DNA of 64,000 nt. It comes from Citrobacter freundii ATCC 8090 = MTCC 1658 = NBRC 12681 (GTDB lineage Bacteria > Pseudomonadota > Gammaproteobacteria > Enterobacterales > Enterobacteriaceae). The notes under the pieces are model-generated. The model was not told the DNA's origin. It saw nothing but the letters and a program-made list of their open reading frames with translations, and searched no databases. The position numbers and the translations under genes are program-made. Positions within the stretch are counted from its first letter, which is position 1, and each line of letters opens with the position of its first letter. Positions 36,115 to 47,988 of this stretch are shown one piece after another. Location of the stretch: NCBI RefSeq assembly GCF_011064845.1, contig NZ_CP049015.1, forward strand, positions 4,402,001 to 4,466,000. Reading direction: 5' to 3'.

Positions 36115-37365
36115 GTGTCGCAGGACAACAATTATAGCCAGGGCCCCGTCCCTCTGGCGGCGCGGAAAGGCGTGGTTCCACTAACATTTGTTATGTTGGG
36201 ACTTACATTTTTTTCCGCCAGTATGTGGACCGGTGGCACACTCGGTACCGGTCTTTCCTATAATGATTTCTTCCTGGCAGTTCTCTTCGGTAATCTTCTC
36301 CTCGGTATTTACACTGCATTTCTCGGTTTTATCGGCGCAAAAACAGGGCTCTCAACCCACCTTCTGGCGCGTTACTCATTTGGTTTGAAAGGTTCATGGC
36401 TTCCCTCACTGTTGTTAGGTGGTACGCAGGTAGGCTGGTTTGGCGTGGGTGTGGCTATGTTTGCTATCCCGGTGGGCAAAGCGACGGGAATTGACGTCAA
36501 TATCCTGATTGCGGTTTCTGGTCTGTTGATGACCCTGACCATCTTTTTTGGCATCTCGGCGCTGACCGTTTTATCTATCATCGCCGTGCCTGCCATCGTC
36601 GTTCTTGGCAGCTACTCCGTCTGGCTGGCGGTGAGTGATGTCGGCGGTTTAGACCATTTAAAAGAGATAGTGCCGCAGACGCCGCTGAATTTCTCCACCG
36701 CCCTGGCGCTGGTGGTCGGTTCGTTTGTCAGCGCAGGAACATTAACCGCCGACTTCGTTCGCTTTGGTCGCAACGCCAAAGGCGCGGTGCTGATTGCCAT
36801 GGTGGCGTTTTTCCTTGGCAACTCCTTGATGTTTATCTTCGGCGCTGCGGGCGCGGCTGCGGTTGGACAGGCGGATATCTCTGACGTGATGATTGCCCAG
36901 GGACTGCTGCTGCCCGCGATTGTAGTGCTCGGTCTGAACATCTGGACGACTAACGACAATGCGCTGTATGCCTCAGGTCTGGGATTTGCCAATATTACCG
37001 GCCTTTCCAGCCGTACGCTGTCGGTGGCTAACGGTATTATCGGCACATTGTGTGCGCTATGGCTTTACAATAACTTTGTCGGTTGGCTGACTTTTCTGTC
37101 GGCAGCAATTCCCCCGATTGGCGGGGTGATCATCGCCGACTATCTGCTGAACCATCGTCGCTATGCCGACTTCAGCAAAGCGCAATTTATTTCCGTAAAC
37201 TGGATAGCGATCCTGTCCGTTGCATTGGGCATTGCCGCAGGTCACTATATTCCCGGTATTGTGCCCGTCAACGCCGTACTTGGCGGCGTATTCAGCTATA
37301 TCCTGCTGAATCCACTTTTCAATCGCAGCCTTGCTAAATCACCAGAGGTCAGCCATGCAGAATAA
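36115..37365 (+). CDS. codB: Cytosine permease CodB
   Basis: NCS1-family cytosine importer with twelve predicted membrane segments, 416 residues. Starts with GTG ([13 protein letters not shown]), preceded by GGAGG; the in-frame ATG at 36091 overlaps the likely transcription start. The hallmark segment [13 protein letters not shown] and the TM8 region [16 protein letters not shown] are conserved. The C-terminal 15 residues differ from E. coli. Overlaps codA by 11 bases. Confidence 0.96.
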   Translation: MSQDNNYSQGPVPLAARKGVVPLTFVMLGLTFFSASMWTGGTLGTGLSYNDFFLAVLFGNLLLGIYTAFLGFIGAKTGLSTHLLARYSFGLKGSWLPSLLLGGTQVGWFGVGVAMFAIPVGKATGIDVNILIAVSGLLMTLTIFFGISALTVLSIIAVPAIVVLGSYSVWLAVSDVGGLDHLKEIVPQTPLNFSTALALVVGSFVSAGTLTADFVRFGRNAKGAVLIAMVAFFLGNSLMFIFGAAGAAAVGQADISDVMIAQGLLLPAIVVLGLNIWTTNDNALYASGLGFANITGLSSRTLSVANGIIGTLCALWLYNNFVGWLTFLSAAIPPIGGVIIADYLLNHRRYADFSKAQFISVNWIAILSVALGIAAGHYIPGIVPVNAVLGGVFSYILLNPLFNRSLAKSPEVSHAE

Positions 37366-38635
37366 TAACATCACCCTTCGTCAGGCACGTTTACAGGGAC
37401 GCGAAGGATTGTGGCAGCTCACGATTGAAAACGGGCGCTTCAGCCGGATTGAGCCACAGGACACCGCCACGTTACCGCAGGGCGAAGTGCTTGATGCCGA
37501 AGGCGGCCTGGCCATTCCACCGTTCGTTGAGCCACATATCCATCTGGACACCACGCAAACTGCAGGCGAGCCGAGCTGGAACCAGTCTGGAACGTTATTT
37601 GAAGGCATTGAGCGTTGGGCCGAACGTAAGGCAATGCTCACGCACGAAGACGTCAAAGCGCGCGCCATGCAGACGCTGAAGTGGCAGATGGCCAACGGCA
37701 TCCAGTATGTCCGCACGCACGTTGACGTTTCCGATCCAACGCTGACTGCACTGAAAGCCATGCTGGAGGTGAAGCAAGAAGTCGCGCCGTGGGTAGAGCT
37801 GCAAATTGTCGCCTTCCCGCAAGAGGGCATTCTTTCTTACCCCAACGGTGAAGCGCTATTAGAGGAAGCCGTGCGTTTGGGCGCAGACGTCATTGGCGCG
37901 ATCCCCCACTTTGAATTTACGCGTGAATATGGCGTTGAGTCGCTGCACAAAATTTTCGCTCTGGCGCAGAAATACGATCGGCTTATCGATGTGCACTGCG
38001 ACGAAATTGACGATGAGCAGTCACGCTTTGTTGAAACCGTCGCGGCGCTGGCGCATCGTGACAATATGGGCGAACGCGTGACCGCCAGCCATACCACAGC
38101 AATGCATTCCTATAACGGCGCGTATGCTTCCCGCCTCTTTCGCCTGTTGAAAATGTCCGGCATTAACTTTGTCGCGAACCCACTGGTAAATATTCACCTA
38201 CAAGGGCGCTTTGATACGTATCCTAAACGTCGCGGCGTAACGCGCGTCAAAGAGATGCTGGAAGCGGAGATCAACGTCTGCTTCGGCCATGATGACGTCT
38301 TCGACCCGTGGTATCCGCTGGGCACCGCCAATATGCTGCAGGTACTGCATATGGGATTACATGTGTGTCAGCTGATGGGATACGGACAGATCAACGATGG
38401 GCTGAACCTGGTTACCACCCACAGTGCGAAAACCTTGCACCTGCAGGATTACGGTCTGAACGTGGGAAACTCCGGAAATCTGGTGATTTTAGCGGCAGAA
38501 AATGGGTTTGACGCGGTTCGTCGCCAGACGCCTGCCCGTTATTCCATTCGTCACGGGCGAGTCATTGCTGAGACAGTGCCAAGCCAGACCACGCTGCATC
38601 TGACGCAGCCGGAAGCAGTGACGTTTAAGCGCTAA
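37355..38635 (+). CDS. codA: Cytosine deaminase CodA
   Basis: Iron- or zinc-dependent amidohydrolase turning cytosine into uracil and ammonia for pyrimidine and nitrogen salvage. 426 residues from [10 protein letters not shown]. Metal and catalytic motifs: PHIHLDTT near 59-66, [11 protein letters not shown] near 208-218 and [11 protein letters not shown] near 306-316. N-terminal and C-terminal thirds diverge from the K-12 protein while the barrel core is near identical, suggesting an older codBA lineage. Confidence 0.96.
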   Translation: MQNNNITLRQARLQGREGLWQLTIENGRFSRIEPQDTATLPQGEVLDAEGGLAIPPFVEPHIHLDTTQTAGEPSWNQSGTLFEGIERWAERKAMLTHEDVKARAMQTLKWQMANGIQYVRTHVDVSDPTLTALKAMLEVKQEVAPWVELQIVAFPQEGILSYPNGEALLEEAVRLGADVIGAIPHFEFTREYGVESLHKIFALAQKYDRLIDVHCDEIDDEQSRFVETVAALAHRDNMGERVTASHTTAMHSYNGAYASRLFRLLKMSGINFVANPLVNIHLQGRFDTYPKRRGVTRVKEMLEAEINVCFGHDDVFDPWYPLGTANMLQVLHMGLHVCQLMGYGQINDGLNLVTTHSAKTLHLQDYGLNVGNSGNLVILAAENGFDAVRRQTPARYSIRHGRVIAETVPSQTTLHLTQPEAVTFKR

Positions 38636-38648
38636 ATTGTTCTATCCA

Positions 38649-38681
38649 GTGTCGGATGGCACAAGCCTTGCCATCCGACAC
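38649..38681. terminator. Palindrome between codA and yhcH
   Basis: Perfect 12-bp stem GTGTCGGATGGC/GCCATCCGACAC, resembling a REP unit, between convergent genes. No T-run; could work as bidirectional terminator or mRNA 3' stabiliser. Confidence 0.6.
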
Positions 38682-38693
38682 GGTCTCTCATCG

Positions 38694-40029
<1,336 letters not shown>

Positions 40030-40033
<4 letters not shown>

Positions 40034-40092
40034 GACACCGCCTTCTGCATCGCGGTGATACGCTTTTTATCCCGTTGCTCAAGTAACGACAT
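40030..40092 (-). pseudogene. nanE: nanE remnant: 20-codon in-frame deletion product
   Basis: Between nanT and nanK, where nanE (about 229 codons) belongs, lies an open frame of only 20 codons. It starts MSLLEQRDK, close to the N-terminus of NanE (MSLLEQLDK in Salmonella, MSLLAQLDQ in E. coli, from memory). It ends TAMQKAVS, close to the NanE C-terminus (TAMKKAVL in E. coli). An AAGGGAAG ribosome site precedes the ATG and the TGA overlaps the nanK ATG. This fits a single in-frame deletion of about 209 codons that removed the epimerase but kept translation coupling. It cannot encode ManNAc-6-P 2-epimerase. Confidence 0.85.
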
Positions 40093-40139
40093 ACTTCTTC
40101 CCTTACGCTAATAGCCCGGTTCAACACCGGGCAATGGGA

Positions 40140-41630
40140 TTAACTTTTGGATTTCACCATGGTGCTTTTGTCACCGCCGAACGGCACAGCCCCGCTAAAC
40201 GGTCGACCATCAATGGCATCATGCGTACGCAACGCTTCAGGACGCAGCCAGCGCTGTACGCGGGACGGCATATCGAGACCAATCAGCAGGATCACCACAA
40301 ATGTCAGACCGAAAGAGAGCGATCCCAGCGCCGTGCCCAGATCCAGACGTTGGGCAATCAGCGCGCCGATGATCGGTGCCAGAGCCCCACCCAGTGCGCC
40401 CACGTTATAGGTGAAGCCCAGGCCCGCCGCACGCTGGTCGGTATCGAAATAGCCGCCAATCAGTTTTGGTAAGATCCCGGAGATCCCCTGGCCGAGCATT
40501 TGCTGGAAAAACAGCAGCAAACCCAGCACCCAGACGTTTGAGCCGCCAATCGCAAATACCGGAATAATCAGCAACTGCGAGGCCAGCAGACTGCAGACAT
40601 AGGCCTTGCGCGTGCCCAGCCAGTCGCCAAGAAAACCGCCGACGCAACAACCGACCGCCGCGCCAAAACCGCTAAAGAAGAGCACTCTGGCCACAGTGGA
40701 AGGATCGTACAGCAGTTCGGTTTTCAGATAGGTTGGCAACAGTGCCTGAATCGGCCACGAGTACAGGAAGGCGAATAGTACGACCACCATCAGCATGACG
40801 CCCGTCGGCCAGCGCTTCCCGCTGCTTTGCACCATAAAGCTAATGAAAATAAACGCACATATCAGGCCGAGGACCCCCACGATAGCCGCATTTTGCAGGT
40901 CGCCAGCAAAGCAGAACCACAGCGCGGTTGCAGCGGCGATCGTCATCAGAATATTAATTACCCGATGCTCGCCCCGGTAGAGAATATCCACCATCGTGCG
41001 CACTGGCGCTTTGCCTTCGTGTTTCTCTTTCCAGTCTTCCGCTTCCGGAATATTTTTACGCAGCCACAGGGCGAAGATAATTGGCAGGATGCCGATGAAG
41101 AACAGCGCACGCCACCCCCAGACCGGAACCACCAGGCTGTAGACCTGCGCGGCGATCACCGCGCCAACAGAGAAACCGGAAATCAGGAAGCCACTGGCTT
41201 TATTTCGCAGGTGTTTAGGCCAACTTTCAATAACATAGGTTGCACTGGAGCCGTACTCACCCGCCATTCCCATACCAATAACCAGGCGGGCGATAAACAT
41301 GGTGGTGTAGCCCGGCGCGAAGCCGCAGGCCAGCGTCCCCACGGAGAACAGAATGATGCTGGTGACCATTGCCAGGCGGCGTCCGTAACGGTCGCCCATT
41401 GCCCCCAGCATTAACCCGCCAAACCAACGGGAGATAAAGGCGGCCGAGATCAGGCTGGCGGCCTGCACCGTCGTCAGTCCGAATTCGCCCTGCACTTCTG
41501 TCAGCACCAGGGCGATTAACACAAAATCGAAACCATCAAGCAAATATCCCAGCCAGGCGGCGGAAAATGCCCGCCATTGTGCCCGATTGAGATGGCGATA
41601 CCACGGGATGCTCTGGGTAGAAGTACTCAT
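40140..41630 (-). CDS. nanT: Sialic acid transporter NanT
   Basis: MFS proton symporter for N-acetylneuraminate, 496 residues. It has the extra central hydrophobic pair (about 225-265) that gives NanT fourteen membrane segments. The MFS signature [10 protein letters not shown] follows TM2. Stop lies 47 bases before the nanE remnant. Confidence 0.97.
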   Translation of the reverse strand: MSTSTQSIPWYRHLNRAQWRAFSAAWLGYLLDGFDFVLIALVLTEVQGEFGLTTVQAASLISAAFISRWFGGLMLGAMGDRYGRRLAMVTSIILFSVGTLACGFAPGYTTMFIARLVIGMGMAGEYGSSATYVIESWPKHLRNKASGFLISGFSVGAVIAAQVYSLVVPVWGWRALFFIGILPIIFALWLRKNIPEAEDWKEKHEGKAPVRTMVDILYRGEHRVINILMTIAAATALWFCFAGDLQNAAIVGVLGLICAFIFISFMVQSSGKRWPTGVMLMVVVLFAFLYSWPIQALLPTYLKTELLYDPSTVARVLFFSGFGAAVGCCVGGFLGDWLGTRKAYVCSLLASQLLIIPVFAIGGSNVWVLGLLLFFQQMLGQGISGILPKLIGGYFDTDQRAAGLGFTYNVGALGGALAPIIGALIAQRLDLGTALGSLSFGLTFVVILLIGLDMPSRVQRWLRPEALRTHDAIDGRPFSGAVPFGGDKSTMVKSKS

Positions 41631-41659
41631 TTTACTCTCCCGACGATCTTTGTTGTTGT

Positions 41660-41732
41660 GCCGGGTGGTGGCTTTGCCTTACCCGGCTTACGGTCGAAAA
41701 ATCCAGGCCGGGCAAGCGAAGCGCCCCCGGCG
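41660..41732. repeat. REP/BIME between nanT and nanA
   Basis: Two GC-rich inverted units (GCCGGGTGGTGG...TTACCCGGCTTAC and AGGCCGGGCAAGCG...CGCCCCCGGC) in the nanA-nanT gap. Such elements often stabilise the upstream mRNA, which would favour nanA over nanT. Confidence 0.75.
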
Positions 41733-41740
41733 ACCCGCGA

Positions 41741-42634
41741 TTACGCCTTTTCCGCCAGCAGTTGGTTTGCCAGCGCTTTCAGTTCCGGCAGATAGCGTTC
41801 ATCTACCGGAGCAAAGGGTTTACGGCACAGTGGAATAGAAACCACATCCATATAGTGCAGTACTGTTTTCAGGCCGCGGAACACGCCAACCTTAATAAGC
41901 AGATCGATAACCTTATTGCACTCGGTTTGCAGCTTTTGCGCCGTGCGGATGTCGCCTTCTTTGAGCGCTTTCACAATTCCCTGATAACGCCATCCCATGA
42001 TGTTGTAAGTGCTACCGATACCTCCATCTGCGCCTGCTAGCAGTCCAGAAGCGAAGATCTCGTCATAACCGTTATAAAGCACCAGATCGGGATGAGCGCG
42101 GCGGATCTGTTCCATCTGATAGAGATCGCCCGAAGTTTGCTTCAGTGCGCCAACGCCCGGCAACGTCACCAGCGTGTTGATCTGATCCAGCGTCAGTTTT
42201 ACGCCGCTCAGTGCCGGGATGTTATAGACCACCATCGGTAAGCCATCGGCGGAATCAATAATTGCGCGGTAGTGATCGCAGTGCTCTTCAAAGCTGAACG
42301 GATAGTAAAACGGCGTGACGGCCGAAACCGCATCAAATCCGTAGCGATGCGCAGCGCTCGCCAGCTGTTGGCTCTCTTCGGTGCTCACCGTGCCAACATG
42401 GGCGATCAGCGTCACCTTGCCTTTTGCTTCTTCAGCAACAATTTCCAGAACCTGCTCTCTTTCAGCGCGGTTCTGGACAAAAGCCTCACCCGTTGAGCCA
42501 CCAACGTAGAGCCCATCGATCCCCTGCCCAATGTTGAAACGCACCAGACGGCGCAGGCTCTCGATGTCCAGTTTCTGTTGGTTATCGAATGGAGTTAATA
42601 ACGCTGGCATTACGCCTTTTAAATTTCTTGCCAT
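41741..42634 (-). CDS. nanA: N-acetylneuraminate lyase
   Basis: Class I aldolase splitting sialic acid into pyruvate and N-acetylmannosamine. Length 297 residues. Schiff-base Lys165 (GALKQTSGD), Tyr137 ([10 protein letters not shown]) and the carboxylate-binding GGSTGE at 45-50 are all present. First gene of nanA-nanT-(nanE remnant)-nanK-nanQ. Confidence 0.98.
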   Translation of the reverse strand: MARNLKGVMPALLTPFDNQQKLDIESLRRLVRFNIGQGIDGLYVGGSTGEAFVQNRAEREQVLEIVAEEAKGKVTLIAHVGTVSTEESQQLASAAHRYGFDAVSAVTPFYYPFSFEEHCDHYRAIIDSADGLPMVVYNIPALSGVKLTLDQINTLVTLPGVGALKQTSGDLYQMEQIRRAHPDLVLYNGYDEIFASGLLAGADGGIGSTYNIMGWRYQGIVKALKEGDIRTAQKLQTECNKVIDLLIKVGVFRGLKTVLHYMDVVSIPLCRKPFAPVDERYLPELKALANQLLAEKA

Positions 42635-42669
42635 AACGACCTCTGACGATGATTAGTGTTATCTGACTG

Positions 42670-42692
42670 CATACCTTTATACCTGTTATACC
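42670..42692 (-). promoter_or_regulatory. NanR operator: three GGTATA repeats
   Basis: On the minus strand GGTATA (42692-42687), GGTATA (42683-42678) and GGTATG (42675-42670) lie as direct repeats 8-9 bases apart. This is the NanR operator known at nanA of E. coli, where repressor release by sialic acid induces the operon. It lies 36-58 bases upstream of the nanA ATG. Confidence 0.92.
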
Positions 42693-42731
42693 AGATCAAA
42701 TAAGCAGCAATACAATAGAGAACGCTTATAG

Positions 42732-42747
42732 TGCGATCTACCTCACT
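42732..42747. promoter_or_regulatory. CRP-like site of the nan operon
   Basis: TGCGA-N6-TCACT, two mismatches from the CRP consensus, centred about 58 bases upstream of the middle of the NanR repeats. Catabolite control of nanATEK is known in E. coli. Confidence 0.6.
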
Positions 42748-42751
42748 AAAC

Positions 42752-42875
42752 ACTTCATCCTTCGAGCCGCCTCTGCGTTGGCTGCGTTCGCTCACCCCTG
42801 TCACATAGTTATCTATGCTCCAGGGGACTCGCTCTCTTGCCGCCTTGATGCAACTTGAATGATTTTGGGTTTAAA
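42752..42875. repeat. ERIC (IRU) element between nanR and nanA
   Basis: About 124 bases carrying the ERIC core: CTGCGTTGGCTGCGTTCGCT and CACCCC, a central palindrome, then TTGCCGCCTTGATGCAACTTGAAT. These correspond base for base with the ERIC consensus over most of the length. It starts 5 bases from the CRP-like site and ends 18 bases from the nanR stop. Confidence 0.92.
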
Positions 42876-42893
42876 AGATCGTCAGGATCGCGA

Positions 42894-43685
42894 TTACTTA
42901 CGCAATTTTTTACTTTTGCTGAAGGCGTGCCAGGTTGCGGAAACGCTATTGAGATGTTCTTGCAGTGCGCGGTCTGCTTCTTCAGGATCGCGCTGACGAA
43001 TCGCATCGACAATAGCGATATGCTGCTGATAACTCACGTTATTGTGCTCATACAATTCTTGATCGGCAACGGCCGGACGGGCAGCAATTAACCAGTCTAA
43101 CAGCGCAACATGGATCGCCATAAAGATGGGATTGCCCGGGATCTCCGCCAGTACGCGGTGAAAATCAACGTCCGAACGGATGAACAACGTATTGTCATCG
43201 AGCGACTGGCTGTTGATCTCCAACGCTTTCGCCAGCCTGGCGATTTGCTCATCTGTCGCATGTTCGGCGGCGTATCGAACCAGGCTTGATTCAAAGAACA
43301 GTCGCAACTGCTCGAAGTGGGCAATGCCGCCGGGATGTGCGAGGAAATCTTTCGCCATACCAGACAGCTCGCTGATGATGGTATCAGCTGAAGGACGCGA
43401 AACGCGGGCGCGCTCGCCGTTGTTGATTTGTACCAGACCTTTGCGTTTTAACGCGGCCAGCGCTTCTCGTACAGAAGGACGGCCCACGTTAAAGAAGGCC
43501 ATCAGCTCCCGCTCAGACGGCAACTGTTCGCCCTCGCCAAATTCCCGACGACGAATCATCTGCTCCAGTTCTTCCTCAACCATTTCAGACAGTTTTTTAC
43601 GCGCCAGCGGGCGATTGCGTAAGCTACGGCCAATGGTGGATGGAGAGTCTTCAGCTTGCGAATCAAATGCGTTCATAGGGTCCAT
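42894..43685 (-). CDS. nanR: Transcriptional repressor NanR
   Basis: GntR/FadR-family repressor of the sialic acid genes, released by N-acetylneuraminate. Length 263 residues. N-terminal winged helix ([25 protein letters not shown], about 55-80) and C-terminal FCD domain with metal-site residues around [12 protein letters not shown] and [12 protein letters not shown]. The extreme C-terminus differs from E. coli. Upstream of nanA on the same strand. Confidence 0.97.
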   Translation of the reverse strand: MDPMNAFDSQAEDSPSTIGRSLRNRPLARKKLSEMVEEELEQMIRRREFGEGEQLPSERELMAFFNVGRPSVREALAALKRKGLVQINNGERARVSRPSADTIISELSGMAKDFLAHPGGIAHFEQLRLFFESSLVRYAAEHATDEQIARLAKALEINSQSLDDNTLFIRSDVDFHRVLAEIPGNPIFMAIHVALLDWLIAARPAVADQELYEHNNVSYQQHIAIVDAIRQRDPEEADRALQEHLNSVSATWHAFSKSKKLRK

Positions 43686-44045
43686 TCAGCTAAGTCATGG
43701 TGACAAACAACAGCGGGTTTATCCTAACACAGGATCGAAAGCAGGGTGAAATGATGGTCGATCCGCCCCCGCTGGCTTATTGATAATATACGTAACAGCA
43801 ATATTATTTTAAGCGAGTATCTTCCGCCTATTTTTAATTTAATAGTGTTATATCATCTTCATGAAATTTATGAACATTAACGTGATAATTTATCATAACC
43901 ATCTATTTTATAACGATAAATAATTAAACCCTTGAATTAAAAATAAGATATTCACTCCATAAAAAATGCCCAGAAAAATATAACATCCGTTGGGATAACA
44001 GCGTTATTACCGGATTTATCTTCTTCTCTGGCATGGAGTGAAACA
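43686..44045. other. AT-rich gap nanR-dcuD
   Basis: 360 bases between divergent nanR and dcuD with no supported gene. It must hold both promoters. A 13-base palindrome TGATAATTTATCA lies at 43883-43895. The last 80 bases before dcuD give a plausible leader, but I could not assign a promoter. Confidence 0.5.
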
Positions 44046-45413
44046 ATGTTCGGCATCATTATCTCTGTCATCGTTTTATTAACGATGGGTTACCTGATCC
44101 TCAAAAACTACAAACCGCAGGTCGTGCTGGCCGCCGCCGGGATCTTCCTGATGATCTGCGGCGTCTGGCTGGGCTACGGCGTGTTGGTCGCTGACGATAA
44201 GAGCAGTGGCTATCTACTGGTCGATATTTACAACGAAATTTTGCGTATGCTCTCCAACCGCGCAGCCGGACTGGGGTTATCAATCATGGCAGTGGGTGGT
44301 TATGCCCGCTATATGGATAGAATGGGAGCCAGCAGAGCGATGGTTAGCCTGTTAAGCCGCCCGCTCAAGCTAATCCGCTCACCCTATGTTGTGCTTGCCG
44401 CCACCTATGTTATTGGTCAGATCATGGCGCAGTTCATTACCAGCGCATCCGGGTTAGGTATGTTGCTGATGGTGACGCTGTTCCCAACGCTGGTCAGTCT
44501 TGGCGTGAGCCGTTTATCCGCTGTTGCGGTCATTGCCACTTCGATGTCGATTGAATGGGGCATTCTGGAAACCAATTCTATTTTTGCCGCGCAGGTCGCG
44601 GGTATGAAAATCGCCACTTATTTCTTTCAATATCAGTTGCCCGTCGCATCGTGTGTCATTGTCGCCGTCGCCATTGCGCATTTTTTCGTTCAGCGTCAGT
44701 TTGATAAAAAAGCCGCACCGGAAAGCAACGGATTTGCTGAACAAAAGATGCTGGAAAACGTACCTCCGCTCTATTACGCCATTCTACCCGTCATGCCGCT
44801 GATCCTGATGCTGGGCTCGCTTGCCCTTGCGCAAATGGGACTAATGAAAGCAGAGTTGAATCTGGTGGTGGTGATGTTGATGAGCATGACGCTGACTATG
44901 TTTGTTGAATTCCTGCATAAACATAATCTGCGCGAAACGATGGATGATGTGCAGGCTTTTTTTGACGGCATGGGGACGCAGTTTGCCAACGTTGTCACGC
45001 TGGTGGTCGCCGGTGAAATCTTTGCGAAAGGGTTGACGACTATCGGGACTGTCGACGCCGTAATAAAAGGCGCAGAGCATTCCGGTCTTGGCGGCATCGG
45101 CGTGATGATCATCATGGCGGTGGTCATCGCCGCCTGTGCGATTGTCATGGGGTCAGGCAACGCACCGTTTATGTCTTTTGCCAGCCTCATTCCGGATATT
45201 GCCGCCGGGCTGCATATTCCTGCAGTAGTGATGATTATGCCGATGCATTTTGCCACTACGCTTGCCCGCGCGGTGTCACCCATAACCGCTGTAATTGTCG
45301 TGACATCAGGTATTGCCGGCGTATCGCCCTTTGAAGTAGTAAAACGTACAGCAATCCCGATGGCAGTAGGATTTGTGGTGAATATGGTAGCCACCATCGC
45401 GCTGTTTTACTGA
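44046..45413 (+). CDS. dcuD: C4-dicarboxylate transporter DcuD
   Basis: DcuC-family anaerobic C4-dicarboxylate carrier, 455 residues, about twelve membrane segments. In E. coli it is expressed poorly and its physiological role is unclear. Conserved blocks include [20 protein letters not shown] and [17 protein letters not shown]. Stands alone between nanR and sspB. Confidence 0.94.
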   Translation: MFGIIISVIVLLTMGYLILKNYKPQVVLAAAGIFLMICGVWLGYGVLVADDKSSGYLLVDIYNEILRMLSNRAAGLGLSIMAVGGYARYMDRMGASRAMVSLLSRPLKLIRSPYVVLAATYVIGQIMAQFITSASGLGMLLMVTLFPTLVSLGVSRLSAVAVIATSMSIEWGILETNSIFAAQVAGMKIATYFFQYQLPVASCVIVAVAIAHFFVQRQFDKKAAPESNGFAEQKMLENVPPLYYAILPVMPLILMLGSLALAQMGLMKAELNLVVVMLMSMTLTMFVEFLHKHNLRETMDDVQAFFDGMGTQFANVVTLVVAGEIFAKGLTTIGTVDAVIKGAEHSGLGGIGVMIIMAVVIAACAIVMGSGNAPFMSFASLIPDIAAGLHIPAVVMIMPMHFATTLARAVSPITAVIVVTSGIAGVSPFEVVKRTAIPMAVGFVVNMVATIALFY

Positions 45414-45432
45414 TCCCGAAGCCAGAAAACAG

Positions 45433-45459
45433 AACAGGCCCGAAAGGGCCTGTTTTTTT
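45433..45459. terminator. Bidirectional terminator dcuD/sspB
   Basis: Stem AACAGGCCC/GGGCCTGTT with a GAAA tetraloop and a seven-T run on the plus strand, between convergent genes. Confidence 0.92.
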
Positions 45460-45469
45460 ATTTCACTAT

Positions 45470-45973
45470 TTATTTCACTACGCGCAGCGCCGGACGCCCA
45501 CCGCGAGGTGGCGGCGGAGTGTCATCAGGATCGTTGTCGTCGCCATTGTCAGGCTTATCGCCATCAATGACCGACATGACTGTTTCACTCTCAAAACCAG
45601 ACGCGTCGTTGTCGTCATCATTTAAGCTGGCGACATCTTCATCGTAGGCGGCTTCCGGTTCGAACATCGTACCAGCGCCATTTTCACGTGCATAAATTGC
45701 CAGAACAGCAGCCAACGGCACAGACACCTGACGCGGCACACCACCGAAGCGCGCGTTAAAGCGCACTTCATCGTTAGCCAGTTCCAGGTTGCCCACCGCA
45801 CGCGGTGCAATATTCAGAACAATTTGCCCGTCACGCGCATATTCCATTGGAACCTGCACGTCCTGGAGCGTCACATCCACCACCAGATGCGGCGTGAGCT
45901 GGTTGTCTAGCAACCACTCATAGAATGCGCGCAGCAGATACGGACGGCGTGGTGTTAGCTGTGGCAAATCCAT
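45470..45973 (-). CDS. sspB: ClpXP adaptor SspB
   Basis: Delivers ssrA-tagged proteins and the RseA fragment to ClpXP. Length 167 residues. The N-terminal tag-binding fold is followed by an acidic linker (about 110-155) and the C-terminal ClpX-docking tail GGRPALRVVK. Five bases downstream of sspA, so cotranscribed. Confidence 0.98.
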   Translation of the reverse strand: MDLPQLTPRRPYLLRAFYEWLLDNQLTPHLVVDVTLQDVQVPMEYARDGQIVLNIAPRAVGNLELANDEVRFNARFGGVPRQVSVPLAAVLAIYARENGAGTMFEPEAAYDEDVASLNDDDNDASGFESETVMSVIDGDKPDNGDDNDPDDTPPPPRGGRPALRVVK

Positions 45974-45978
45974 ACAGG

Positions 45979-46617
45979 TTAACCCCGGCCCAGACGCATT
46001 TCACGTTCAGGCTCAGTCAGAGAAGCCAGGAAAGAGTCACGTTCGAAGACGCGAGTCATGTACCCTTTCAGTTCTTTCGAACCTGCACCGTTGAATTCAA
46101 TACCCAGCTGCGGTAAACGCCACAGCAGCGGCGCCAGGTAGCAGTCTACCAGGCTGAACTCATCGCTCAGGAAGTAAGGTTTCTGGCCAAATACTGGCGC
46201 AATTGCCAGCAGTTCTTCGCGCAGACGCTTACGCGCGACTTCGGCTTCAGATGCAGAACCGTTCACGATGACATTCATCAGCGTGTACCAGTCTTTTTCA
46301 ATACGCTGCATGTACAGGCGGCTTTCACCACGCGCAACCGGGTAAACCGGCATCAGCGGCGGATGCGGGAAGCGCTCATCCAGGTATTCCATAATGATGC
46401 GAGATTCCCACAGGGTCAGCTCACGATCCACCAGTGTCGGTACGCTCTGATTCGGGTTGAGGTCGATCAGATCCTGAGGTGGATTGTCCTTCTCCACGTG
46501 CTCAATCTCGAAACTAACACCTTTCTCAGCCAGCACAATGCGGACCTGATGGCTATAGATGTCAGTAGGACCAGAAAACAGCGTCATTACCGAACGTTTG
46601 TTGGCAGCGACAGCCAT
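45979..46617 (-). CDS. sspA: Stringent starvation protein A
   Basis: RNA polymerase-associated regulator with a glutathione-S-transferase fold but no GST activity; needed for stationary-phase acid tolerance and phage P1 late transcription. Length 212 residues. Conserved PHPP motif region (RFPHPPLMPVYPVARGE, about 84-100). Strong CTGGAGG ribosome site upstream of the ATG. Confidence 0.98.
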   Translation of the reverse strand: MAVAANKRSVMTLFSGPTDIYSHQVRIVLAEKGVSFEIEHVEKDNPPQDLIDLNPNQSVPTLVDRELTLWESRIIMEYLDERFPHPPLMPVYPVARGESRLYMQRIEKDWYTLMNVIVNGSASEAEVARKRLREELLAIAPVFGQKPYFLSDEFSLVDCYLAPLLWRLPQLGIEFNGAGSKELKGYMTRVFERDSFLASLTEPEREMRLGRG

Positions 46618-46933
46618 GAAAACCTCCAGGTATATTCAGAATTTTTACTGCTACCAGCCACTCAGTGGCCAGCCAGAAGTGATGTCACCCAGACTCGGGA
46701 AAGTCATTGCTGTTCAAAATACAAACAAAAAATGAACGATACCGGACATTTGGGCAGAAAATTGGATGATAGTTTACCAGATTTTGTGACCTTTGTGGTG
46801 AGTCGATTCTTGAAATGGGGAAAAAGAGGTGGCAATCAGCGGATTACCGTGGATCTGAGGCGAGAAATAACGATAAAAAAACCCGCCAAAGCGGGTTTTT
46901 TCGCAAATTGTCGTCTGCCGAAGCAGAGTACAA
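46618..46933. other. Gap between rpsI and sspA
   Basis: 316 bases holding the rpsI terminator (46877-46901) and the sspA promoter and leader. A short stem GCCAC/GTGGC (46657-46669) lies in the leader. No gene is supported; a long plus-strand frame crossing this region is the complement of sspA and rpsI. Confidence 0.6.
46875..46901 (-). terminator. Terminator after rplM-rpsI
   Basis: Stem AACCCGC/GCGGGTT with a loop of three bases and T-runs on the minus-strand side (A-run at 46875-46880). Confidence 0.92.
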
Positions 46934-47329
<396 letters not shown>

Positions 47330-47341
47330 CTATAATCCCGA

Positions 47342-47794
<453 letters not shown>

Positions 47795-47926
47795 TTACAC
47801 GTTGGTGAACACCCAAACGTTTTGTCAGTTGAGGTTCACACGACATTGTCCAGCAAACCTACCCCTTCGAATAGCCTATGCCGGCGCATAGAAAGTTTTG
47901 GGAAAAAAACTCTCTCGTAACGTGGG

Positions 47927-47945
47927 GTCGCAAGATTATAGAGAA
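47927..47945 (-). promoter_or_regulatory. rplM-rpsI promoter (-10 region)
   Basis: A perfect TATAAT on the minus strand (47940-47935) followed by the GC-rich discriminator CTTGCGACCCC. No strong -35 sits at 17 bases, as in many growth-rate-regulated promoters. Confidence 0.6.
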
Positions 47946-47988
47946 GTCAGGGTCAAAGATCGACCCCTTTATGTGATTTGCGGCAGGT

